A DNA stretch of 64,000 nucleotides from Anaeramoeba flamelloides (lineage: Eukaryota > Metamonada > Anaeramoebidae), in contig JANTQA010000032.1 of assembly GCA_027625915.1 (NCBI GenBank), positions 4,464,001-4,528,000 on the forward strand. Reading direction: 5' to 3'. The notes beneath the pieces are model-generated. The model made no database searches, was not told the origin of the DNA, and saw only the letters and a list, made by a program, of their open reading frames with translations. This document shows positions 23,601-33,060 of this stretch, one piece after another (position 1 is the stretch's first letter; each line of letters starts with the position of its first letter). Made by a program: the position numbers and the translations under genes.

Positions 23601-24174
23601 AAAAGTGTTTGTTTTTTTTCTTGATTATTGTTTTTATTGGTGCCAATATTTTTCAGAAGGAGAAGGATGTTGATTGGATTGAATTCGTTTAAGGATTCTG
23701 ATTTTGGTTTTATTTTTTTGTTTTTGTTTGTTATTATTTTTGTATTGGTCTTTGTCTTTGTTTTTTGTTTTTGTTTTGTGTCTGTGTTTTTATTTTTGTT
23801 TTTACTTTCGTTAAATAAGAAAAAGACAATAATAACCTTACATGAAGTGCTAATAATCTAATTTTTGGATTTCTTTTTGTAAGCCTTTTTTTGATTGACT
23901 TTAGATAAGGCTCTTCCCTAATAATAATTGTGGTTATGATCATAAAAAAAAAAAAAAGTGAATTCACAAACAAAAAACGTGAATAATAAAAAAAGTTTTT
24001 GTTGTTTAAATGGGAAAAAGAAGAGATAAAAACAATCTTTTACTCTTGTTCGGATTGAAGAATACAAAAAACAAGTTTGTAATTCAGTTTCCAATTTGTT
24101 GTAAGAAGCGTTTCGCTTGTGGCTTTTTCGATATCAAAACTATATTTTGATGTTTGAAAAAAAGAAAGATTCAT
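9715..24174 (-). CDS. VHS-GAT domain adaptor protein (TOM1/GGA-like)
   Basis: My model has five exons on the minus strand: 24174-24044, 23917-23842, 14822-14612, 14519-14314 and 10773-9715, 560 residues. The ATG exon gives FDIEKATSETLL and NWKLNYKLVFCIL, exon 2 KKRLTKRNPKIRLLALH, exon 3 LLDLSVRYC and LFLLHKWARGF, exon 4 EGFEFPSK. Together these make a complete VHS domain (about 12-148). Exon 5 holds a GAT-like helical bundle (about 222-303, with NDEINRALNLYDQVL), a Lys/Glu/Asn linker and an acidic tail ending in a DLLIS clathrin-box-like motif. VHS-GAT proteins bind ubiquitinated or sorting-signal cargo on endosomes or the Golgi. Donors are GTAAAA, GTAAGG, GTTTAA and GTAAAA, with phases matching at every join. 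Introns are 126, 9019, 92 and 3540 bp. No GAE/gamma-ear domain is seen, so it is closer to TOM1 than to GGA. Confidence 0.85.
11480..12620 (+). mobile_element. Degraded LINE, copy 2
   Basis: Homologous to copy 1. The 11480-11610 part matches 1009-1125, and 12185-12620 matches 1215-1640, including the AATCGTGAAAT(T/C)TATGATTTTACG-like 3' stretch. A hairpin array of about 550 bp lies between the two parts at the same place as the single hairpin in copy 1. It sits in intron 4 of the VHS-GAT gene in antisense orientation and is heavily degraded. Confidence 0.6.
11620..12175. repeat. Hairpin array in LINE copy 2
   Basis: About six palindromic modules: type B near 11625-11696, type C near 11699-11780, type B at 11785-11857 (CCAGAGTT left, AACTCTGG right), type A near 11885-11965, type C near 11966-12045, type B near 12047-12125. 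It ends with a tandem of GCACTCTA-like linkers (12145-12180) and GACGAAACTCC, equivalent to GACGACACTCC in copy 1. Confidence 0.85.
13075..13245 (+). repeat. Purine-rich tract with GAGAAT hexamers
   Basis: Nearly all A and G. About 13095-13143 is an imperfect GAGAAT/GAGAAC tandem, followed by GAGAGA and AAAAGAG runs. Short frames across it give only Glu/Asn/Lys runs and are not called as genes. Confidence 0.8.
13441..14027. mobile_element. TA-flanked DNA transposon, GTATTTCC family, copy 1
   Basis: About 590 bp with inverted ends: AAGTATTTCCACAAAAGTGG on the left and CCCCACTTTCTTGGAAATAG on the right, with TA on both sides. It is homologous along its whole length to 21432-22009. There is no transposase frame, so it is a non-autonomous element, probably of Tc1/mariner type judging by the TA sites. 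Confidence 0.85.
16685..17275 (-). repeat. Long dispersed repeat, inverted fragment
   Basis: The reverse complement matches 7655-8231, ending at the GTAGGGACATAT edge (16685 side) and running to the AAGGACATAT landmark near 17265. Non-coding. Confidence 0.75.
17913..18069. mobile_element. Small MITE, GAAAATTTTCAC family
   Basis: The inner inverted ends are GGAAAAAATTTCAC on the left and GTGAAAATTTTTTCC on the right; the right end runs out to ATACCAGTA. Related copies lie at 22482-22643 and 29803-29969, and half an end at about 41665-41715. The left boundary is approximate. Confidence 0.6.
18505..19335. repeat. Hairpin array (at least seven palindromes)
   Basis: The modules in order are C (18511-18596), B (18601-18680), a degenerate B (about 18725-18800), nested A around C (about 18805-19065), C (19070-19142), B (19175-19250) and a final A/B mosaic to 19335. 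Linkers read CCGCCGTTAG or GGCACTCTACGGCACTTGA. Arm pairs differ between modules but match within them. Confidence 0.9.
18891..18966. repeat. Perfect 36-bp-arm palindrome
   Basis: Both arms read AGGTTTTTTTTACTTTTTGA followed by AATAAACCGAAAATTT, with no mismatch over 36 bp and a TAAT loop. It is the core of a larger nested palindrome of about 260 bp. Confidence 0.95.
20654..20688 (+). repeat. Poly-A run of 35
   Basis: An uninterrupted run of 35 adenines inside intron 2 of the VHS-GAT gene. It could be the tail of a retrotransposed sequence, but nothing recognisable lies upstream. Confidence 0.9.
21432..22009. mobile_element. TA-flanked DNA transposon, GTATTTCC family, copy 2
   Basis: About 578 bp, homologous throughout to 13441-14027. 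The ends are AGGTATTTCCAAAAAAGTGG and CCACTTTCTTGGAAATAGCT, flanked by TA at 21430-21431 and 22010-22011. No transposase frame. Confidence 0.85.
22482..22643. mobile_element. Small MITE, GAAAATTTTCAC family
   Basis: The left end is GGTATTTGAATTACAAATGG. The right end is its inverse, CCCATTTCATATTCAAATAA, followed by CAGTA. Inner parts read ATTTTCACTTCATTTTC and its counterpart. Confidence 0.75.
22660..23190 (-). mobile_element. LINE 3' end and tail, inverted copy, interrupted
   Basis: Bases 23118-23190 match the reverse complement of the LINE 3' end at 1571-1640. 22960-23110 and 22660-22745 match the reverse complement of the tail at 235-505. A MITE (22762-22956) splits it. It lies in intron 2 of the VHS-GAT gene. 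Confidence 0.6.
22762..22956. mobile_element. MITE, CAGTCAGTT family, copy A
   Basis: 195 bp, TA on both sides. The ends are CAGTCAGTTTCAAATTTAAG and, inverted, CAGCCAGTTCCACTTTTAAG. The homologous uninterrupted site at about 395-420 has a single TA-containing join, which confirms the insertion and the TA duplication. Other copies are at 26939, 33061, 34549 and 48805. Confidence 0.9.
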
Positions 24175-24592
24175 CTTGAGTCAAAAAATAACAAAATGAA
24201 ATTTGTTTCCTTATCAGGAGAACATGTTTCGTTATTTGGTGGTCTTTTGTAAGTGTTTTGAGCTTCATTAAAGTTATTGTATTTCTCAATTTGTTTTTTT
24301 AAATATACTTGTAACGATAAGAAATTTGACGAATCAAGGATTGTAACAAGGTATTGTTTCTATGTTGGTATTCAAGTGAATTGTTGATTTGAGATATTGA
24401 AAAGTTAATGAGTATCAGACTATTTATTTTTTTTGAAAAAAGTTTCAGAAAATTGTTTTTCGGCAATCAAAAAAACAATTTTTCTTGTTGTTGGGAACTA
24501 TATTTCTTGTACCTCTGTAAAATGAAAGATCTCCATTAGATCTTTACTTTTGATTAAAAAAGATCCAAGCTAAATAAAAAAAAAGTAAAAAA
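24175..24592. other. Upstream region of the VHS-GAT gene
   Basis: The 418 bases between the VHS-GAT start codon and tRNA-Gly, presumably holding the VHS-GAT promoter. On the plus strand an ATG at 24196 opens 17 sensible codons ending at a GTAAGTG donor-like site; no continuing exon was found. Confidence 0.4.
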
Positions 24593-24663
24593 TACACTGT
24601 CGGGGAATCGAACCCCGATCAAGACGATGGCAACGTCCCATTCTGCCATTGAACCAACAGTGT
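24593..24663 (-). tRNA. tRNA-Gly (anticodon GCC)
   Basis: Read on the minus strand. The acceptor ACACTGT pairs with ACAGTGT and the discriminator is A. The D arm is GTTC-AATGGCA-GAAT. The anticodon stem GGACG/CGTCT encloses loop TTGCCAT, anticodon GCC. The T arm is CGGGG-TTCGATT-CCCCG. 71 nt, no intron. The first pair is A-T rather than the usual G-C of tRNA-Gly; the rest is canonical. It lies 419 bp upstream of the VHS-GAT start on the same strand. Confidence 0.95.
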
Positions 24664-25779
24664 TATTTACATTTTAAATTGGTCATATCAATTTATCATG
24701 AAGAGTAATTACTTCCTTTTTATCTTAAAAATCAACTTTTTTTAAGAAAAAAAAAATATAATTTTAACTACTTACAAAACACATAAATTTTAAACAACAT
24801 AATTAGCACAATAATTACAAAATACAACCTAATCTATAACAATAAGAAATACAGAAAAACTTGTTGCTGACTATTATATAACAAATATTACCACATAAAA
24901 GAAAATCTAATATAAATAGAAAAATGTAATTTACCAAAATCATCAATAAATAAAAATCAATATATATAATTCAGATCAAAATTAATCAGTTTACTATTAA
25001 AAATAATTTATTCGTAATAGTTACAATTGTTAAATCAAATAGAGTAAATTTGCACCTACATTAAAAAGAAATGGGAAAAAAAAATTTTTTTAACATTGTT
25101 TTAACAAATTCTATCTAGTTATGGTAATTCCGATGGAATTAGCTCCACTCTTAAGTTTATTATAACTATTATTACTAACTAATCTTATATTGATTTATTC
25201 TTCAAAAAAAAAAACATGAATTTTTCATTTTTTACTAGGTTACCTTTATTTGAAATGGAGTTTAATATTTTCAAAATTTAAAAAAAAAACTTTCAGTTTT
25301 TGTATTTTTTTAATATCTTCACATAATAAACAATATTATAAATAAAAATTTTGAAAAGGGTTTACAAAATTAAATATTAATATCTGGAGAAAAAAAAATT
25401 AAAAGTTTTTAGTAATATTTTTTTCATTGTTAATTGTAAATTTTTTTGTAATTTGTAATAGACTTTGTGGAGATATTTTTTACATCTAAGCAATAAATAT
25501 TTTAAAAAGAAACAGATTCATCAATTTTAAAATAAAACCAAATATTTCGTTCAAAATATATTGATAAATTAAATTAAAAAAATGATTTTTTTTCTGCTTT
25601 TGGAATATTTTTTAGCATTTAATTTTTTTTTTTAATATATATTCCTGTTTTTTTTTCTGCAATTTTTTTTTAAATTCATTATTTTTTCTTACTTAATGGC
25701 CAATCTAAAGTTTTTTCATTGCAACTAATTTCCAAAAAATAATACCAAAAAAATATATGTTTCTTTCAAAAGTTGGTAA
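24664..25779. other. Intergenic, no feature recognised
   Basis: Very A+T-rich. No gene or clear repeat apart from homopolymer runs. Confidence 0.5.
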
Positions 25780-26521
25780 TTTGGAAAAGGGGGGGCATTT
25801 GAATCTTGATTAAACTAATTTTCAAAAATTTTAAATCACTTTATAATGTGTATAGAATTTGAATTGGGGGTTTATCTCAATATTCTTATCAAAAAAATAT
25901 TTTCCAATTTTGGAATCATAATCTTTTTTTCTAATCTTGTAATTTTTTATTATGCTTTTTAAAATTACTGTTTTTCTTTTGTAAATTTTTTTTTTTATTG
26001 TTTTTCTTTTTTTTTGTGATTTTTTTTTTTTATTTTTTGAAAAATTTTTCTTTTTCTTTTATTTTTCAATTTTTTCTTTTTCTTTCGATTTCTTTCTTTG
26101 TTTTTTTTTCCTTTTTTTTATTTTTTTTTTTTGAAACTTTTTTTTTGCAAAAGATCATGTGGAAAAAAAAAGATCTTCGAAAAGATAAATAATCACTAAG
26201 AAAATTTCGACTATGTAGTGTCTTTTAAAATGAATTGAATTATTAGCCAAAAATCTTTTTGTTAACTTTTTTTTGAGTGAAAGCTCAATAATAACAAATC
26301 AATAATGCTCATTTTAAATATTGTGAAACACTTTTTTTTTAGTATATCGTTTTATTTTTTTTTTAATTTGTAAAATATCAAGCTTTTATACATTTTAAAT
26401 GATTTAAATAACAATTCCAAATCAGGTTTAATTATTTGTTGTTCTTGAATACTAAAGTATATATATATATATATATATTTCAATTTATTATTTCAGGTGA
26501 GTCTCTATTTTAGAAATGGTG
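25780..26521 (+). repeat. Long inverted repeat, left arm
   Basis: Matches the reverse complement of 28826-29440. Shared landmarks are AAAAGATCATGTG, GTGAAAGCTCAATAATAAC, TTGTTCTTGAATACTAAAG and TTTCAGGTGAGTCTC at the inner end. A pyrimidine-rich block (25930-26150) mirrors the A-rich block at 29205-29350. A (TA)n run at 26458-26478 is missing from the other arm. Confidence 0.8.
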
Positions 26522-28403
26522 TTTAGTTTAATAAATTTATTTTCTTAAGTATATAAAATTATCATAACTTTGGAAATATAATTTATCACAGATATATAAT
26601 TGTAATACAATAGGTAGTTTTGGCTTACATTAATTTTCAGAATTTTTTTTTATTAGTAGTGTTTATTTCAAATAATAATAATAAGTTTTAAATATTGAAA
26701 AAGTACTATATATATCCCCCAAGTAGGTGGATTTACCTAAATTTCATTAAGTTTTTTATAAAAGATTTAAAATGATGTTGATGAACTGATATATTTATTT
26801 TCTTATTTATCTTTTTTCCAGATTCGGATTATTTTAAAAAGTTAAAATAGTTCAAAGATAAAGTAGCTATGTTATTGTATTTTTTTTATGTTTGGAAAAA
26901 ATAATAATAATAATTCATGATTACATGTTCTTTTAATACAGTCAGTTTCGCTTTTAAGTCACAAACTTTTAATGAAATTTAAAGCACAATAAAAATCTCA
27001 TATTAAGGTACAAAATTTTGAATTTTAGTAAAATAATTTGTAAAAAAAAAAAAAAAATACAAATTTTGTTCCTTAATTAGAAATTTTTTTGTGTTTTAAA
27101 TTTCGTTGAAAGTTTATGCCTAAAAAGCGAAACTGACTTTATTTTGATTTTTTTTTTAAAATTATTTAAATAATAAATTTTATAACCATAATAATAATTC
27201 AATACTCAATGCATTTATTTATTAATAATAACAATAAAACAATGTTGTTAATTTAATTATAAAATAAATAAATAAAAAAAAAAAAAATATTACTGAGAAA
27301 TGTTAATTTTTTTTTGGATAAATTTATAATATATATTAAATCAAGAATACTATTAAATTCCATTCTATAGGCCAAAATGAAATCTTTTATTTAAACAATA
27401 GAAAATACTTGAAAATGAAAAAAAAAAAAAATTGTAAAATAATTTCATTTATTATATTGGAATTAAACAAGTAAAATCTTTTTTAATAGATAACGAAATC
27501 AACCCTAAATTTCAAACTAAAATAAAATATAACTTTTAAATATTATTTATAGAGAATAAAATAATCTTCGAAGCCAAAAAAAAAAATTTGAATTTTGTTA
27601 TTAGTAAAAATTTGAAAAAAATTTTTGAAATTTGATTTTTTCAATCTAAATTAATTTCAGATATTGTTAAAGAATTTTTGATATATGTTCTCTAATTCAA
27701 TAATATTGTTTATTTTAAGCCGATATTTCAAAAATCAATTATTAAAAAATTGTAAAAAAATTTATTAAAAAAAAATCAATTATTAATCTGACAAAAACTA
27801 TTGGTAAAATCGTTAAAATTTGAATAAATATCTTGTTTAAAAAATTTCTAAATTCTTCAATTAAAAAAAATAATATTTTTTTTCAATTTTAATTTATATT
27901 TTTTTTATTTTTAAATTGTTTAGCATCAAATAACATATTACCAATTGTTAGTAATCAATAGATGAAACAAATTTTCTAGGTGATTTTAAAATATCTTTTA
28001 CAATGAATAAATTATTTTAATCAGATATTTTAGGCAATATTGAGATGCAAAAGACCAACAATTTACAGTAAAGTATGATATTTTTTAATCATTAAAACGA
28101 AGAATTTTTAGATGTCTATACAAACTTTTCAAAAAAAAAAAATAATTTATTTATTTTTATAAAATTTGGTAAAAAACAATAAAATAACAATAATCAAGAA
28201 AAATTTCCAAATTTGTTGAAAATTTTTTCAAGTTATTTTTTTAATATATGTAACTATAAAATTTTAAATTATAAATTTTTCTTTCGAAGATAATTGTTTA
28301 TAAATTTTATATCTTATAATCCTTTGATAACAACTCATATTAAATTGTGTGTTTTGAAGGCAATTAGTATATCTGTGGTTCTAGAATATATATATATATA
28401 TAT
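26522..28403. other. Spacer between long inverted-repeat arms
   Basis: Holds one MITE (26939-27139). The remainder is featureless A+T-rich sequence. Confidence 0.5.
26939..27139. mobile_element. MITE, CAGTCAGTT family, copy B
   Basis: 201 bp. Starts CAGTCAGTTTCGCTTTTAAG and ends CTTAAAAGCG-like (CCTAAAAAGCGAAACTGACT), with TA on both sides. Confidence 0.85.
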
Positions 28404-28825
28404 AGACCCCATTGAAAAAAATTTGATACACACCAAATCAAAAATAGGCAAAAAAACTTCAATTTATTAGTTTTCCAAACTTATTATAAAACCACATTTG
28501 ACTCACATAATATTAATGTTTTTATAAGGAATCATTTTCATCCAAATAGAAGAAAAAGATAATAAATCAAGAAAAAAACTGTTTTATCAAAAAATAATTT
28601 AACGAGCGGAACAAAAAAGGTATTGGCAGATTTATTGGAATTTCACCAATAATTGTTAATCGCTTAAAAAATCTGATATAATCGAATAATGACGTATGAT
28701 TTTTCAATTTAACAAACTTAGCAGTAACATTGTATTTAAAATCGAAATAAACTCCAGATCGTATGAAAAAGATTATGTAACTTGAAAAAAGGAAATAAAA
28801 ACCGAACCAAAGAAGACAAAAAATG
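28404..28825 (+). mobile_element. Tc1/mariner-like element, truncated copy
   Basis: Begins after a TA repeat with AGACCCCATTG and AAATCAAAAATAGGC, as in the copies at 33930, 59843 and (inverted) 50424. An internal peptide GRFIGISPIIVNRL resembles the helix-turn-helix of Tc1/mariner transposases. It stops at the edge of the inverted-repeat arm at 28826, so its right third is lost. Confidence 0.75.
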
Positions 28826-29440
28826 AAATGAACACCATTTCAAAAACTCTGACTCACCCGAAATAATAAATTGAAAAAAAATATCTTTTAGTATTCAAGA
28901 ACAATTAATAACTTAATTTGATTTGTAATTCGCATTTAAATCATAGAAAATATATAAAAACTTAATATTTTAACAATTAAAAAAAAAAATAAAACCAAAT
29001 ACTAAAAAAAGGTGAGTCATAAATATAGAAATGATCTTTCCCGATTTTTTATTACTGAGCTTTCACTGAAAAAAAGTAGACAAGAAGATTTTTTTTCTAA
29101 TAATTAAATTCATTTTAAAAGATATTACATAGTCTCAATTTTCATAGTTATTATTTGTCTTTTCGATGATGTTTTTTTTTTTTCACATGATCTTTTGTTA
29201 AAAAAAAAAAAAAAAAAAAATTTTCAAAAAATAAAAAAAAAAATCAAGAAAAAAAAAAAGAAAGCAAAAAAAAAGAAAAAGATAAAGAAAAATAAAAACA
29301 AAAGAAAAACAAAAAAAAAAAAGTAAAACTAAAATTTGCAAAAAAAAAAGAAATGATTCTGATCCAAAAATTTGATCATATTTTTTTGAGAAAAATACCG
29401 GAATAAACCCTCAAAAAACTTCCAATAACAATAAAAAGTG
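28826..29440 (-). repeat. Long inverted repeat, right arm
   Basis: The partner of 25780-26521 in opposite orientation. It abuts and cuts the Tc1/mariner-like copy at 28404-28825, so this arm probably inserted into that element. Confidence 0.8.
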
Positions 29441-29802
29441 AGTTAAAATTCTTTAAATCTAGTTTAGTTTCTAAAAACAAAGTTATTTCTGGATTGCTGG
29501 TAAATTGAAGTATTATTTTTATTCAAACAAAAGTTTAAACTGAGTCTAATTTTTTTTGAATTTAGTTTATATATATAAACTCTGTTTTAGTCAAAGTTCC
29601 CAACATTTTTTTTAAAATATTAATTATTTTATATAATTGACCTATGAAGAACAAATAAGAAATAAAGAGAATAATACACATCAAAGAATTGTTGATATAT
29701 TTCTTGAAGAAAACTAATTAATCAATAAATTTTCTTAAAAATTGAAAAACTCAAATTCTTAGGGCCCTATTGAGCAAAACAACAATGTTCGTTATGAACT
29801 TC

Positions 29803-29969
29803 TATTGGTATTTGAATAATAAATATGAAATATTTTTCACTTCATTTTCCATACTTTTCTTTTAGAAATCAAGCCCCCAAAGCGAAGTTTGTTGGTATTT
29901 GTGGTCTCTATTTGAAAAAGGAAATGAAAATGAAGTGAAAATTTTTCACATTTAGTAAAAAATATCAAG
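29803..29969. mobile_element. Small MITE, GAAAATTTTCAC family
   Basis: The left end is TATTGGTATTTGAATAATAA, then TTTTTCACTTCATTTTC. The right side has GAAAATGAAGTGAAAATTTT. Same family as 22482-22643. Confidence 0.7.
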
Positions 29970-31076
29970 ATCAAAGATCGAATAGAATTGCAATTGAAAT
30001 CAATATGATTTCTCAACAATCTTTACATGGTTCCAATGACCTTAGAATAACACATTTTAACCAAGTGATTATTGATCTTGCAATAAAAAATTTTTTTGCA
30101 ACTGAATGAGGTTTTAATAAAAAAATTGAAAAAAAAAAAAAAAAATGTGTAAAAATGTGAAAAAATCTTTTAAATTTTGAAAATTTCCAAAATACAATTT
30201 TTCTTCTAATATCTATTCAAACTCAATAAACACGTGTATTATGCCCATTACAACTAGGCCCCTTTGACTGAAAAATAGTTTATATATATATATATATAAA
30301 CATATATGTCTTGATATGAAAACTAAAATCAAATACTCTAAATCTAAAAAATCATTGAAAAAATGCTTGTGAACGGAAAGCCAAAATTTTAACTACTTAT
30401 ATATATATATGTATATATATATGTGATAAATTACAAAAAATATTTATTGATTTAAAAAAATTTTTTTCTAAATTCTCAAACAAAATGTGATAAAATTAAA
30501 ACTCAATTTTTTTTACCTCTTACTCCTCTTACTTTCCACTATATTTTTAAAATTCCATGATAATCTAGAATATTTTAAAATAAATAGGAAGGTGCCTTGG
30601 AACAATGAAATTTTGTTTTTGGAACCCTTTCAAGCTAAATTTTTAAACTTTTAATCAGAAAAGAATTTAGCAAACCAATGAAAAAACTCTAAAAAAAAAA
30701 AAAAACCCTAAATTTCAACTTTTAAAAATACACCTTTGTAGTAGCATTCTTTTAATTCAATAAATGTGCTGTTAGTCATAAAAGGAATACTCACTGACGA
30801 TAAAATACAGATACCATAATGATATTTTGTTAAATTATTGTTGATCTCTTTTCTGGTAATAAATCATTTACACTACACCATGTATTAATACTTCTGACAA
30901 TTTTATTTATTAAAGTCGTTATTTTAAATAGATAATTTAAAGATATCCGGTTATCGGCAAAATAAAATAAAAAATAAACATAATGAAGGACGGTAAAAAA
31001 AATAAAACAGTTGATCAACACCTCTTTGGAATTAAATTTTATAAAATCAAAGGATAATGATAAAAAAAAAAACAAA
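29970..31076. other. Intergenic with TA microsatellites
   Basis: (TA)n runs near 30278-30302 and 30400-30422. Nothing else is supportable. Opposing frames near 30830-31244 conflict with one another and are left uncalled. Confidence 0.4.
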
Positions 31077-31200
31077 GGCAAAGAAAAAGAAAAAGAAAAA
31101 GAAAAAGAAAAAGAAAAAGAAAAAGAAAAAGAAAAAGGAAGAAAAAAAGGAAGAAAAAAAGAAAAAGAAAAAGAAAATACAAAAAGAATACATAAATTAA
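31077..31200 (+). repeat. AAAAAG hexamer microsatellite
   Basis: About ten AAAGAA/AAAAAG hexamers in tandem (to 31137), then GGAAGAAAA variants. In one frame it reads Lys-Glu repeats up to a stop at 31244, directly abutting the 3' end of the VWA gene. It could be the last exon of a convergent gene, but no other exon was found. Confidence 0.75.
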
Positions 31201-31244
31201 TTCTAAATTCTGAAAAAAAAAAAAAAACTGTAAAAAAGAATTGA

Positions 31245-32483
31245 TTAATTTTCTTCTTCTTCGTGCATTAAACGTCCGTCAAGATGTTCCTTAAGGTCAT
31301 CATAAGGCACGTCAACTTTAGTTTCTTCGGTTCTAAATGCCTTCATTCCAGAAGGTGTTTGTCCACCGTGTTCAAAGGTAGCTAATCCAGCCTTTGACAG
31401 CCCCTTTGGAGGTGTCATATCTCTGTGTTGTTTCCAAAGAATGGCTATTGAAACGATTGAAGTAACAATGCCAAGTACTGTAAAGACGATGATAGCAACA
31501 CATAATTTGTATTGTGTTTTGGAATTATTTGATGCTGTCAGGGCGCAAACTAGAATAAAAACTAGGGTTAAAAAGAAACAGGTAACGTAGTGTGCGTAAT
31601 AGGTGTACCTTCTTGTTTCGGGTCGTATTTTGAAGAGTGGAACCATGTTGCTAATCAATAACAGCAATAATAAGGATAACACGATCAGAGCACCTGGGCA
31701 GCTTGATGCACTAAACTCTACGCACTCATTATTAATGATGTCCGACAGGACACCTCCTAGCCCGGAATACCCCTCTTCAACATATTCCACATGTTCGTCA
31801 AATGGATCCGAGGCAATCAACTCGAAGGTCCCAAACATTCGATCTTTGTTTGTGTCTGTTGTTTTGACGCCAATACAATATATTTTCACATCGTCGTCCT
31901 TTAAGTCATCTGCAATGCCCTCCAACTTCTCGTCAGTGTTTGTATTATCCGCGCCGTCAGTGATTAAAACCACCAATTTTTGATGCTCGTCGCCTGTTCT
32001 TCCATGCTCGTTAAATTCGGTTTGCGATAACTCGAGCCCAGAATAAATGTTTGTAGTTCCTCCGACATCTGCAGAAGTCTCAATGCCTTTCCTTAATGCA
32101 CACGTGGATCCCGTAAGACACATGGACAATTCTGCTCGTGTTGCAAATTGGATAATGGCAATATATGCACCAGAGTCTCCCCTCACATTGAAGCGATCTA
32201 CAACAGAGTTTGCAAAGTCCTTTACTTGATCCCACTCATCCTCTAAAATTGATTCGGAATGATCTAAGATTAAGATCAAGTCAACAGGATTATCACATTC
32301 AGCTTTGGATTTTGTTTTGTTGATATTTTTGTGTATTTTTATTATTTTTTGATTATTTGTGAAATGAGTATTGATTTGTTTATGAGGTGTTTCGAATTTT
32401 GCACACACCACGCACGTTTGAAAGAGGAGAAGGATTAAAAAAGAAAAAATTAAAAAAAGAAAAAAGATTGTTATTATAATCAT
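31245..32483 (-). CDS. Secreted-side VWA domain protein with three membrane spans
   Basis: Single exon, 412 residues. A hydrophobic signal sequence (1-28) is followed by an Asn/Lys spacer and a von Willebrand factor A domain (about 66-254). Its metal-site residues are intact: DHSES at 74-78 (DxSxS), GGTTN at 141-145 and TDG at 175-177. VWA domains bind protein ligands through this Mg site. The segment also has an RGD at 101-103, possibly by chance. Three hydrophobic spans follow (264-284, 299-318, 327-349), then a polar tail of about 60 residues ending in an acidic HEEEEN. I know no named family with this order; a surface adhesion or sensing receptor is the reasonable guess. From about residue 60 the codons are far richer in G and C than those of most neighbours. 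The first ATG is used because it starts the signal sequence. Confidence 0.87.
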   Translation of the reverse strand: MIIITIFFLFLIFSFLILLLFQTCVVCAKFETPHKQINTHFTNNQKIIKIHKNINKTKSKAECDNPVDLILILDHSESILEDEWDQVKDFANSVVDRFNVRGDSGAYIAIIQFATRAELSMCLTGSTCALRKGIETSADVGGTTNIYSGLELSQTEFNEHGRTGDEHQKLVVLITDGADNTNTDEKLEGIADDLKDDDVKIYCIGVKTTDTNKDRMFGTFELIASDPFDEHVEYVEEGYSGLGGVLSDIINNECVEFSASSCPGALIVLSLLLLLLISNMVPLFKIRPETRRYTYYAHYVTCFFLTLVFILVCALTASNNSKTQYKLCVAIIVFTVLGIVTSIVSIAILWKQHRDMTPPKGLSKAGLATFEHGGQTPSGMKAFRTEETKVDVPYDDLKEHLDGRLMHEEEEN

Positions 32484-33060
32484 TTGTTACAACATTTTGT
32501 TTTAAGTGTAGTTGTTTTTGAATGAATTTTGGTTATTTTAGTATTGGTTTGTTGTTTTGGTGTATTATTATTATATTTTTTTTTTTTTTTTGTTTATTCA
32601 AAATTGATTAATGATCCAAAAGAAGTTTTTTTTTATTATTTGGTTTCATTTTGATAAAAAAGAAAAGAGAAATGAAAACACACTTTCAGAAGATTCTTCA
32701 CAAAAAGAAAAATTGATGAAAAAAAGTGCTGTGATTAGCCCAAAGCAAAATATTAATTTCATAAATACAGAAAAAAAGTTTAACAAAAACCCAAAAAATG
32801 TTTTTTTGAAATTGAACTTGCCTTTTTGAAATCGTCCATATACTGAAGGTTATTTGTAAAAATTCTTTGAAAAGAAAAGTGAACAATCGAAATAAACATT
32901 CACTCAGAAGTGAATTAATTTTTACTCCAAAATTCAACGAAAGACTATTTTGGATTATTGATATCTTTATTGGGTGTAACTTCAGAATTTAACATTAAAG
33001 TAGTAGATGTAAAAACTTTCTTTAAAAGGAAACTTAATTAAAGAAAAAGTCAATAAACTA
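32484..33060. other. Upstream region of the VWA gene
   Basis: T-rich 5' flank. A 72-codon ATG frame at 32611-32829 on the plus strand is of biased composition and unrecognised, so it is not called. Confidence 0.4.

Larger units (their letters stand above)
14823..23841 (-). other. Intron 2 of the VHS-GAT gene (9.0 kb)
   Basis: The donor GTAAGG follows the codons LLALH. The acceptor ATAG precedes LLDLS, phase 0 on both sides, in the middle of the VHS helix. The intron carries a 16685-17275 repeat, a small MITE, a 1.5 kb hairpin-array element, a poly-A run, a TA transposon, and a LINE tail with a nested MITE. The stretches 14823-16684, 19673-21431 and 23191-23841 hold nothing else I can support. 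Confidence 0.75.

Noticed and set aside
25998-26192. Phe-rich frame
   Set aside because: Translation of a T-rich homopolymer block within an inverted-repeat arm.
30830-31081. Minus-strand frame reading NTWCSVNDLLPEKR
   Set aside because: Some protein-like composition, but it conflicts with the repeat on the other strand, has no ATG and no known domain.
31011-31244. Lys-Glu repeat frame abutting the VWA gene
   Set aside because: No ATG and no second exon; mainly an AAAAAG microsatellite. It could be a terminal exon, but there is no support.
32611-32829. 72-codon ATG frame upstream of the VWA gene
   Set aside because: Biased Lys/Asn/Phe composition, no similarity recognised, and long enough to occur by chance in this DNA.
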